Origin: Scolanthus callimorphus
Taxonomy: Eukaryota; Cnidaria; Anthozoa; Actiniaria; Edwardsiidae
Length of the DNA: 64,000 nucleotides
Reading direction: 5' to 3'
NCBI GenBank assembly: GCA_033964015.1
Contig: CM066923.1
Coordinates: forward strand, 7,181,978 to 7,245,977
Under the pieces are notes generated by a model. That model was not told the origin of the DNA and did no database searches. It saw only the letters and a program-made list of their open reading frames with translations. Below, in pieces: positions 42,301-54,300 of the stretch (position 1 is the first letter of the stretch; every line of letters starts with the position of its first letter). Made by a program: the position numbers and the translations under genes.

Positions 42301-45300
42301 AACTTCACAGGCTGATAATGTTAGGGTGCTCGGACAGCAGATGTTACAAGCAAAACAAGGTAAGTTGGCTTTACTACTTATAAACAACCAGCACGCCCAG
42401 GCTTGTTTGTCTGTTCATGAGAGCATACGCAAGCCTGTCGTCTTGCCCTTTTGTTAAAGTGGACTTGCCTGAACTTGTTCGATTGTTTCAAGCTCAAACA
42501 AAAGGACAAGTTTGGGCAAAGCTTATGCCCAGACAGTTCTGATTGGTTTGTAAAATGTGTTACTCTCTAGAGAGCAAATGTGAATATAAGGTTAGCCCGT
42601 TCGAACTTTCGCGCATTTCCAGTCTTGGTCTCGGCGAAGGATGAGCAAGAGTGAAGAAGTGGTCAACTGGTCAAAATTACCAAATGCTTCGCCTAAGCCA
42701 AAGAGGCTTCACTTAGAAGAAGATGAAACAGACGGCCATTTTTACTGTCCAGTTCAAGATTGCAAACACGATGGATTCTCCACCCAGCGAGGATGTAGAA
42801 AACACGTCAAGAAAAAGCATCGGTGGTTTTATTATTTTGATGAAAAGCCCAACTGCAAAGCTGTCCAGGAGATCGAGCCAAATGTTAAACAAGAACCTGC
42901 TGAAAACACTGTGCGCAATTCGAGAACCATTCCTTCTTTTGATATTTCCAGTGACATTGCCAAACAGCTTAACACCTGGTTAACTGGCACAGGAGGAGGG
43001 TGCAAAAGCAAGCGCCAAGCCAAGCAAATAGTTAGCAGGTGTTTAAAGTTTCTTAAGTTTTGCTGCGAAGACGAAGAGGAATTGACATTTGAAATAATAG
43101 ACTTTGGATTGTGTTCTCCTAATCTTCTTTTCAAATTTGTTGACATGCTACAGGACGAATGGAAGCTTGGCCATGCAGGACGATTGAGTTACATCGACGC
43201 AATCGGAGAAATGGCGGACTTCCGAAAGGTAAATGGCGCGTCAAAATCAGTGATAAGCAGCCTTTATACGACAGAGGTCTACTTGAAAAAAGTGCGCAGA
43301 ACAGTTTCTAAAATGATGCGCATTCGGTGGAATGGTGACCTCGACATAGAGTCGTTGGAGGCTAAAGGGCATTGGGCGACATTAGAGGAGCTCTTAGAGG
43401 CGGTTGGGCATTACTTGCCGCGCTACGAGAGCGTGCTTAAAATGTGCAAAGAAAAGCCACGCGCAGCATCGCCTCTGGATTTATCATTCGCTACTAAATT
43501 CCTCGCACTGTATTTGTTTATCAAGGTGAAAGGCTCTCGGCCAATGACCTATCAGTACTTGACGGTTGAAATGGTGAAAAGCGCAAAGACCAACCTCAGG
43601 TAGATTAAGGCAAGGGTCCTAGAGTGAACACCTAAAAAGCATAGGGGGTGGTCAAAAAAGTGTTTACCAACAATTCATCCCAAAAAGGAGTTGAGATTCA
43701 AATTACATTCCACAAATAGATCTCCCTAGGTGTGACCTTACGTGCGTGACACTTGACATTTTTCTGTCACGCAATATTATTTGTGGATTAATAGTCTCAG
43801 TTGAAACGTTTATTTGAGCCAAATGAATTTCACCTTAAAACATGTTTATTACCAATTACTTTAAGAATCCTGCCGGACCGTATTAATAGAAAGTTTCTTT
43901 TCTTAGATATTTCCAAAAAATCACTCGCCCCAGGCCCCTGTGAAACAAAAGCCTAAATATTTCATTAATTTTTCAAAAATCTTGTTCAGTCCGGCAGGAT
44001 TGTTTTAGAGACCAATGGCCTTAATCTTTTTGCGGCACAAAGGTACGAGAAAACTTGTTATTAGAACTGAGACTATTTCGAAATGTATTGTCACGCTGAA
44101 AAATGTCGAATAACGCAATGTGAGACGTCACGTGATGACTTAACTAAGGCACAGTATCGTCTTTCATGAAATATCTAATAATATCAACCTAATGAAACAG
44201 CTACTTTAATGATAGACATGTTGTAAATGGCATTCGACCACCCCCCTTACTTCTGAAGGTCGAATCATGGTTAGACCCATGCCTTAATGTACCTGAGGGT
44301 GGATATATCGACCAGAAAATGTTCAAAACTGCTGGTAAATACGGCTTTGACTCGCTGTTTCTGACAGACACAAGCATGCAAGTGCTAGATGGTTTTATCG
44401 CTCACATTCGTCCTTTGCTAAAGCCCAGTTGCGATTATGTTTTGGTAACAAGAAATGGTGGCCAGCACAGCAAACTTGGAGAGTCCATGAGCAAATTGGT
44501 CTTTGACGCAACCGGCAAATACGTCCATCCTACGCGCTATCGGCAAATAGTCGAGACTGCAAGCTCGTTAAATCTAAGCAGTTCTGCGCAAAGCACTATC
44601 TCAGAAGACCAAAAACACACGTCTATCGTTGCTAGGGTGCACTACCAGAAGCAAAGATCGCGCGAAGTTGCGGCAAAAGCGCATACGTTTCTCAAGGAGC
44701 TGCACGGCGACAAGGGGTCGGAGCTAGAAAATGATGTTCGCGCGCGACTATCAGACAAGTCTACATCCTCACAAGAGCACGAAGACGACAAAAAGAGCAG
44801 TTCTTCTAGTGACGAAGTGGAAACAGTCAAGGAAGTACCGCCCCCCCAACGACCTTCCGATGTACCACAACTCCGGCGGGAGAATGCTCCTAAAGTGAAA
44901 GGGCTTAGCTCGATAAGACGAAAAAGTTTGCCATTTACTGACGAAGAGGACAAGTACCTTAAAGCTGGACTTAAAAGGTATGGATTTGGACAATGGAAGC
45001 CTATCCTCAGGGATCCCGATTTTCATTTTCAAAAGTGTAGGACAGCCAACTCCCTGCTTTGTCGGGCAGCACGAAGATTTCCGTCCTATTCAAAAAAGTA
45101 AATTACAGTTTCCTAGCAACCTCTTTGATGTAATGACGAAAGTTTTGTGAACCAATGACAAAAGCGCTAGCTTGCCCTCAAAGATCGCTTGGAAAAATTG
45201 TGCCGCTACAAATTGGAAAGACACAGGCTGTTTCGACCTCTTTCCTTCGTGCGCACCTACAGATAAGATGGACAGGATTACAGAAAACCATCCAGAGCTC

Positions 45301-48300
45301 TCTAACAAGGACCTCGAATTTGCTTGGGAGTTTTTCGAAGGCATCTGCTTATGCAACTACCCTAACACTACGGCCATGTTGGCAGAGAGTCTACTGTGGC
45401 GCTATCTCAACAAAACTAAGGACAGGAAAAAATCAACTTTAAGGGAGCTTACGCTCGCGTGCCTATCCATTGCCGTTAAGATTGAAGACAGTGACTCTGA
45501 GCGCAACAACAAATTCATGGATATCGTGTCGGAGCCAGTATCGAGAAAAGACATTACTGAAGAAGAACTTAATGTTTTAATTTCAGTCAACTGGAGGCCC
45601 TTAGAGCACAGGGATATCATGGGATACTAGGACTTTGAGCGAAAGAAGACTTCATAGGAGTCATAAGACTTGTATTAGAGACAATTATATATAAGTGCCA
45701 TTCATGAACTGTAGGCCCTTTGGGCAACGAGATTTGTGTGGTGTAGTATAAATTATAAGGGGGGTGGCAATGCTATGGTTGGATCATATCGCGTTTAGTA
45801 ATGATACCATGCCAATAACACAAACAGCATTCGAAGATCATAACAACAGGACAGTGATTTTTTAATGTTCGTGACTTTATTGTCATTTGGTAAAACAAAT
45901 CTTGTTTTACTTTTGATATAGGCAAGAATGTGCCCCAAATAAACACTAATAAACTTTAATTGTCATATCTTGAATGATAGCACACAAATATTGTAAGCAA
46001 TTTCAAATCTAATGGAAAATCAAGTAAATGTTCACTCTGTAATAAAGCTCTATTGCTTGGAGCGTTTGACGAATTGTAGAATTGAGGTTTGGGAGGATGG
46101 CGCGTCTGCCTTTCGTTTTAGCTGTTTCTGAATCATGAACTGGCCAGAGGAGATTTCTTCATCAGGCTCGGCACTTCGCACTTCGCTCTCTTCTTCTTCG
46201 TCCGTCTTATCTCGCTGGCGCTCGTCATCGCTGTCTGGCATCGGCAGCTCTTCGTATGCTGTCTGTATGGTACGGGCCTCTGACGGAGTGAGAAACCCTA
46301 GCCGAACGCAAGCCAACCTCCTCACTTTGACTGCGTAGTCGCACAAAGTTCCCTGGTCCTGGTGGAGTTTCTTTAGGGCGCTTTGTAGTACACCGATTTG
46401 GTATTGGATCGCTTGTTGTCGAACGGGACTGCCTTGCGCTTGCAGGGCGGCAAACTGAAGGTTGCGCATCTTCTTTTCCCTGTCAATAAAACGCCTGTCC
46501 TCATACGCTCGCTTGACAGCCTTTCTTTGTTCAGACAGACGTCGCTTCTCCTCTTCGCGCCTACGGGCTGACCACGCGTCGTTCTGCCTTTGGACGAGGT
46601 GTTCGGACAAATTCATAGGATCCGCTTCTATCTCGGCTCTTTCGTCCTCAGATTGCGCCCCAATATCTCTCTCTAACCTACAAAAAAACCAATTTCTGCA
46701 TGAGTAAATAACACCTTGAATTACACGTTATTGCTTAACCAAAAACCCAACCCCATGTAGTCACGACAACAACTTTATTTAAACACAATTGCGTGACACG
46801 AGAATATTTAGATACTTAACCTGAAGGTCGCATGTTTCTTTTTCGTAGCAACAGCGTTTCGTAGGAACAGTTATACCATGGACCCTTAAGTGCTCGTAAA
46901 ATGCGCTTACCTTTGGATTGTCTGTTCGACGACTTCGTCCCTTTCTCGTCTCCTATCTGCTCTTACGTCTTCGACCCTCTTCTTCGCTCGTTCTAGCATG
47001 CCGCCGATCATTCGTGCTTTCCCGAAGTTGAACTGCGCAACACTTGTGCTCTGTGCTTGCCTAAGGGTCTCCAACTGAGCGGTCAACTGCAAATCGGCCT
47101 CAATATCTTCGTCGTCGCCCTCATCTGTCTCTCCTTCCTGCTCTTGAAATAACTCTTGACTTTCCGCAGAACTTTCCCTTTCCATCGCATCCTCATCAAG
47201 TACGAGATCGAAGATCCCACGAACTTCGTTCGAAGTCAGCCCAGATTTTCCGTACTTTGAATCTCTATCTCTGTCTTCTTCTAATTCTTCGTCTTCGTCA
47301 AGATGCTTGTTGGCCATGCTTGCAGCCCAAACTATACACTCCATCGGGTGTTCCCGAATCCAACGAGCGGCTTTGGAGCACACATTCGGCAGAGACTTGA
47401 AGTAATACTTTCGTAGCCGATTTGTCATGGCCGCATTATCAATTTCATTACCAAAGTCGAGCTCTCGTTGCGCCGTGATGTAGATTGGTGCTCGACAGAC
47501 AAACGGCTTTGCTGTCTTGTATTTGGTGTCATGTGCACTTAGCCCTGCTTGTAGGAGCGTTTTCCAATCGTCCACCTCCATTAGCGACTCTGTAGCCTCA
47601 TCAAGGTTGATCAATTCTGTATTTTCATCAATCATGGACCTGTTAAATTGCCGTTGTTTAATAACTCGGGCAATTCTGGCTTCATCGATTATCTTCGTTG
47701 TTGCCAACAGCAACGAGGTCTTGCCGCTGTTGGATGGGCCGATCAGGCAGGGAACCAAGTCTTTGTGGTCTCTCTTGTTGAATACAAAAAGATCCAGGAA
47801 ATCTCTGCACAGCTTGACGGCATCTGCTTCTCCCAAACTATTGGTGATTATCTCTTTGAAGTACTTGGGATCGCCTTCGTGGTCGTGGGCGTAGGCGATA
47901 AAGGCACGTGGCGAAACCTTTCTCAAATCGGCGCGGGAAAGAACACCTCGGACGAATGTCCTTGCTTTGAAAGACCAAAACCATTGGTCTTTGACCTCCA
48001 CAAGGTCGTGGTCTATTTGGAACTGTTGGATGGCTTGCGATTTTTCGTGCTTGAGTATCGTCAGTAGCTTGGGAATATTCTTTAGAAGACGGTCTTTGAA
48101 TGTCTGATTCCCAACAAGGGTATAAAGAAATTCCTCCATGGAACAGGCTCGCTGGTACGTATAGGTAGCGCCCTCTTGTAGACGGTAGACATCGCCTTTA
48201 TGAACTGCAAACTTTAGAGAAAGCAGTGCCCTCTCTACGTCGTTGCACAGTATCGTCAACTCACTTCCTAGTATCGGCGGTTCTGCGTTGTCCGTCTCGT

Positions 48301-51300
48301 CAGAAGTAGCTTCTGCAACATTTACTTCAAACACATCCAGTTGAAGGCCTTTTTCCTTCAGGATTTTTAGACTGGGCTGTAGGAGGCGGACGAAGTCGTT
48401 GCTGACGATGATCATGCGCACAACTTTGTCTGGACAGTGAGTTGAGATGAACGTTCCTTCATGGTGGGTTAACTCTTGGCTCAGCTCTTCACAGCAATGG
48501 TGGTAAGATCCCTCCAGCAGATCTGCCATGTAGGTGTTCTTATGGTCCTTAAGCGCTTGACAAAGTTTGTTGAGTATCTCCGACGAGTACCCCTTTTTGT
48601 TTCTCGGACTGGCTCTTGTGGGGTTTACTTCTACTTCGCATTTCAGCAGGGCAGACTGCACAACAGATGGCGAAACCGGTGCGCCGTTAACTGACTGGAT
48701 CGCGATCCAATACGTAATTGAGGGGTATCTTTTCTTCTCGGAAGCTTCCTTCGCGTGTGGCGATGGATGCAGGGATTGACTTGGTACTTGAAAAGAAGGA
48801 ATTTCGTCCTCTTCCTCGCTTGATTCCTGCTGCTCTTCTAGTTCGCCTTTCTTTTTCTCACTTTTCGGTTCGTACGTCGAGAGAGAAGAAACAAAGAAGC
48901 AAACACCATTGAGTCGCACCACGGTGCTGTCGCATTCGTTCCTCTTTGCTACGATATCCTGCCAGGCTTGACAGATTCCTTGCCTACCACCTTGTAATCT
49001 CCACACGCACTTGACGCCAATGATCGTACAACGTTTCTCGACTACTGGTATTATGTTTGCTTGAAGTTCACCGCGAATGACGGAGCTGTTTAATTGTGGC
49101 GTAGGCCGGTTTCTCCCATACATGATCTGGTAAAACATAAAAGTATAAGTTAGTCGAAGAAGAGACTTCGAAATGAGTGAAACTCGATTTTCGCTCTCGC
49201 ATGCACTTACCTCAGTTCTTGTTTTGCACACCGCTCTGCGAACTGAATGAGGCCGAATCCAATTTGCACTGGCTTTATATAGACGGGCTCATCAAGCACA
49301 TGTCGAATTTAAGTGCCTGGTATTATGCAATCGCTAAACTCAAGTTGCATTTTTGCGTGATTAGTTATGCAATAATGACATAATACTTGTATTCCGTTGC
49401 ACAAAGGGTTTGCAAATTTTATTTGTTTGCTTGTGTTTTTTTTTTCTTTGCAACTTGAGAACACCATGAATTCTGAATTTGAATACCATGATATCAATGC
49501 AAACAATTCGGACTCTATCCACTAGTTCATTTGTCTTAACAATTTAGTGAACCATTTAAAATATTTTGAGTAGCACTTTGCGGCCTTTCCTCCGGAGCAA
49601 TGACCACCATGCACCATGTGCACTCATTGTTGACTTACTGAATAGTTGAATATCAGCCTTATAATAAAAACATATTTAAGTATCTGTAAGTATCAAATGT
49701 GTCAGGTAATTTAGCCCATCCAATCAGAACTGACGAAACTGACATTTTGCTTCCAGAAATTACTGTTTAGGCATTTAGCTGGCAAGCATTGGTATGTATG
49801 ACTAGCCCACGAGCACAACATTAAACTAATGAGGGGACTGATATGATTGATTTCATGTATATGGCATATATGATACTTACAGTAACTAACCCATGATCAC
49901 AACATTAGTTTGAGTAGCTACTGATATGGCTGATTTAGTGTATTTGGCAAATACAAGCATTGGTATGTATGACTAGCCCACGAGCACAACATTAAACTAA
50001 TGAGGGGACTGTGACTGATTTCATGTATATGGCATATATGATACTTACAGTAACTAACCCATGATCACAACATTAGTTTGAGTAGCGACTGATATGGCTG
50101 ATTTAGTGTATTTGGCAAATATGATACTTACAGGTAAATAAACTTGTTATTCGTTGAACAGTTTAAACTCGCTGTAAGTATAATACGCCAGATACACCAT
50201 ATCAGTCAAATACACCACTTGAGAGAGATCATTGTCCATGGGTTGATGATACTTACAGTAATAACTGAGTGGCATGTTTTAGTATAGCATCAAAACACTA
50301 GTTTGAGTAGAGACTGACATGGCTGATTTAGTGTATTTGGCATATATGATACTTACAGGTAAATGAACTTGTTATTCATTGAACAGTTTACATTAGCTGT
50401 AAGTATCATATACGCCAGATACGCCATATCAGTCAAATGCACCACTTGAGAGAGATCCTTGTCCATCTATGGGTTGATAATTTTATTTTAATAGGGCCTG
50501 ATATGACTGATTTGACGTATATGGCCTATATGATACTTACAGTAGTGAGCAAAAGACATACATTGGTAAAATGGCTAACTCATGATCACAATATTAGTTT
50601 GATTGAAGACTGATATGACTGATTTAGTGTATATGGCGTATATGATACTTACAGCTTATTTGAACTGTTTAATGAATAATATTATTAGAACTATATGAAC
50701 AAATAATCAAAATATTAATATTGATTACCAATTAATGATAATAATTATATTTTTAATAATATTTTATATTAATATTAAAGTTTTTAATTATTTGTTAATA
50801 ATATTAATAATAATATTATTCCAAACAGTTTAAACTAGCTGTAAGTATCATATACGCCAGATACGACATATCAGTCAAATACATTACTTGAGAGAGATCC
50901 TTGTCTATCTATGGGTTGATGATACTTACAGTAATAACTAAGTGGCACAACACTAGTTTGAGTATAGACTGATATTGCTGATTTAGTGTATTTGGCATAG
51001 ATGATACTTACAGGTAAATGAACTTGTTATTCATTGAACAGTTTACATTAGCTGTAAGTATCATATACGCCAGATACGCCATATCAGTCAAATACATTAC
51101 TTGAGAGAGATCCTTGTCCATCTATGGGTTGATGATACTTACAGTAATAACTGAGTGGCATGTTTTAGTATAGCATCACAGCACTAGTTTGAGTAGAGAC
51201 TGATATTGCTCATTTAGTGTATTTGGCACATATGATACTTACAGGTAAATGAACTTGTTATTCATTAAACAATTTACATTAGCTGTAAGTATCATATACG

Positions 51301-54300
51301 CCAGATACGCCATATCAGTCAAATACACCACTTGAGAGAGATCCTTGTCCATCTAACCACATTCTAAAACAGTTCCAGTGTCAAGCACTGTAGGTAGCAC
51401 ATACGGCAGGAATGTCATACCAGTCAAATCAACAGTGAGTCAGTTTATGGGGCTGTGTATTCATTTCATGATGAGGCTCGCTTTTAGAAAATAAACTGCC
51501 GTTTTATGTCAAAGGATTAGAACTACCAAATAGGAACACATGGACTGCTTCACAATGGTCCTCTTTCTTGTCCAAAACCTTGCCTCAAATGGACGTTAGA
51601 GCCGCAGTCATGCCATGTTCTGAGCAACAAAAATGGCCAAGACCAAAATGAGTTACACCTGTATCATGAGACCCGTTTTTATCAATCAGTTGGCGTTTCT
51701 CGTTGGCGTAAACGCCTTTTAAAGAAAAAGGAACGGAATTTTTGGGAATGATGAGGATGAGGATGAGGATGAGGATGAGGATGAGGATGAGGATGAGGAT
51801 GAGGATGAGGATGAGGATGAGGATGAGGATGAGGATGAGGATGAGGATGAGGATGCTTCTTATATATTGAACATTCACCTTAACGGGCAACTGAGCTGCT
51901 TGAAACATTATTTCCCTCCTTCCAGCGCCAAACGAACCGCCAGCAAACGTCACTGCCTCTCCTGCGAGTAGCACATCATGTAACGTGTCTTGGGAAGAGA
52001 TTCCTGAATCAAACCGTCGAGGGATCATCACACATTACACAATCTACCACAGGCTTGAAGACTCAGACGAAGACTGGACGCCAACAACGCAAAACATAGG
52101 TCGTTCCTCGACCATCGCAGAGCTTCGTATTAATACCAAATATATGATTAAGGTGTCAGCAAGCACTGTTGGAGGAGAAGGTCCGAATTCAACTTTTCAA
52201 CTCTGTCACACAGGAGAAGATGGTACGTATTATAATCAAAAAGGAAAAAACCTTTTTTTCTTAAATTGGACAGAAGTGAATCAAAGCCTCAATGAGATAC
52301 GATATAGTACATTTATTGAGAAAACTTTAATTCCTTGGAGGCTGCAAGTTGTTTTAAGCGTTCTACCAACGTTAGGCTCGGCAATCAATTGCAGATTTAT
52401 TAGAAATGAAGTGCACTAACTGAAAAGTATTATCGCAGGGAACCTTTTGGTACAACTCAAACTGAGGCAAGATGTGAACATGTAAAAGCGCTGTCGTGGA
52501 TCGCATCAGAAGGGTCGGGACAAAACGTGGCCTAGGCCATGGCCTACCCTATGGCCTACCCTGCATTTTCTTTTTAAAGCTCTGAAAACAGGTAGACAAA
52601 AATATAATGCCTCCTGACAGGTAATCAACATAAACAAACACATAAACAACCTGTCAATCAAATATTTGTGACGTCATTACTAACGTTATCTCCTAAAAGT
52701 GTTTTAACTCTGCGAATTTCTCATATACAACTGCCAAATTTTGCCAACAAATTAATTCGCACACCGGTTATTGACACCTGTCAATTACAATGTGATGACT
52801 TCATCGATCACGTGATTTCACAAAACTGCTTATAGCTCCTCGAATTTTAGAGTATTAAGACAGTCAAACTTTGTCAACACCCCTCTGGCACATTGCCAAC
52901 TGGCACATATCAATCAAATTGTGATGACGTCATCGATCAAGTGATTTCACAATTCTGCTTATAACTCCTCGAATGTTTAGAGTAAGACAGTCAAACTTTG
53001 TCAACACCCCCTCTGGCACATTGCCAACTGGCACATATCAATCAAAATGTGATGACGTCATCGATCACGTGATTTCAAAAAACTACTTACAGCTCTTCGA
53101 ATTTTTAGAATAAGGCAATTCAACTTTGTCAACATAAAGCAAGATGTCATGACGTCATAGATCACGTGATTTCACAAAACCGCTTAGAACTTTGCCAATT
53201 TTCAAAAGACATTAGCAAAACTTTGTCAACGTCTCATCTCGAGCACTGACAATTAACACCTATCAATCAAAATATAGTGACGTCATTGGTGACATGGTTT
53301 CACAACACTCCAATTTTCATGGATTTGTATGATACCTTTGGCATGCTACACATAAGTTGTTCTATAAATTCACAGAGTTAAAAGCAGTTTTGTTAATTCA
53401 CGTGATCGATGACGTCATTGCATATAAATAGACAAATTGACATTGGTTGACAAAGTTTGATGGCCTTTTTCTAAAAATTCGTGGAGTTATAAGCAGAATT
53501 GTGAAATCACGTGATCAATGACGTCATCACATTATTGATATGTGCCAGTTGGCAATGTGCCAGAGGGGGTGTTGACAAAGTTTGACGGTCTTACTCTAAA
53601 AATTCGAGGGGTTATAAGCAGTTTTGTGAAATCACGTGATCGATGACGTCATCACATTTTGATTGATGTGTGCCAGTTGGCAATGTGCCAGAGGGGATGT
53701 TGACAACGTTTGATGGTCTTACTCTAAAAATTCGCGGAGTTCTAGGCAGTTTTGTGAAATCACGTGATCGATGACGTCATCACATTGTAATTGACAGGTG
53801 TCAATAACCGAGGTGCGAATTAATTTGTTGGTGAAATTTGGCAGTTGTATATGAAAAATTCGCAGAGTTAAAACATTCTTAGGAGATAACGTCACAAATA
53901 TTTGACAGGTTGACAGGTTGTTTATGTGTTTGTTTATGTTGATTGCCTGTCAGGAGGCATTATATTTTGAGTTTACCTGTTTTCAGAGGTTTAAAAAGAA
54001 AATACAGGGTAGGCCATAGGGTAGGCCACAGGGTAGGCCATGGCCTAGGCCACGTTTTGTCCCAACCTGCATCAGAAGGAATTAACTAGCGGCTCGAATG
54101 CCAGCCCATCAGTAGTGTAGCGATGGATGAAGCAAGGTTGAGGTACATCAGGGGCCACTTTCTCGAAACACCCCTGAATTGTCGGGCCTTCGGCCTCATG
54201 GGCTATTGACTCAGAGCCCACTCGGACTCGAGGAATAATTGTTAAATATATGTATACTGTAAAGGTTCTTATAAAAAAGGTATCTAAAGTGACAAATTTC

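Larger units (their letters stand above)
41457..51750. mobile_element. About 10.3 kb tyrosine-recombinase / SF3-helicase element
   Basis: Copy A homology stops at about 41456 and copy B starts at 51751, so the sequence between is a separate insertion at the unit boundary. Ends show a short inverted repeat (CATTCCCCAAAA at 41457; TTTTTGGGAATG ending 51750). Contents in order: GTTCC array, tyrosine recombinase gene (+), cyclin-like gene (+), convergent helicase gene (-), inverted iteron array with AT-rich core. Both big genes show TATA-type promoters, and the helicase gene has introns. No capsid, protease, packaging ATPase or DNA polymerase was seen. It could be a large Crypton-like transposon, or the remnant of an integrated DNA virus. 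Exact ends are moderate confidence. Confidence 0.75.

Noticed and set aside
42131..42457. Open frames in the GTTCC array (plus 42131-42457, minus 41854-42387)
   Set aside because: No domain; the frames run through a motif array and a MITE.
43601..44258. Simple intron in the recombinase gene
   Set aside because: The donor-like GTAG at 43600 has no in-frame acceptor at the right border, and both borders are mirror images, which fits an inserted element.
45172..45630. Cyclin-like start at 45172
   Set aside because: That codon is TTG; the first ATG in frame is at 45268, unless an upstream exon is spliced on.
46907..49231. Helicase start at 49231
   Set aside because: The first codon there is GTG, not ATG, and the first bases fit a non-coding exon followed by an intron.
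41457..51750. Complete Polinton/adintovirus-type virus
   Set aside because: No protein-primed polymerase, capsid, packaging ATPase or protease frame is visible; only recombinase, cyclin-like and helicase genes are.
51585..52031. Minus-strand frame with Ile-Leu repeats opposite exon 30 (also opposite exon 27)
   Set aside because: Antisense shadow of the FN3 exon and of the GAGGAT microsatellite.
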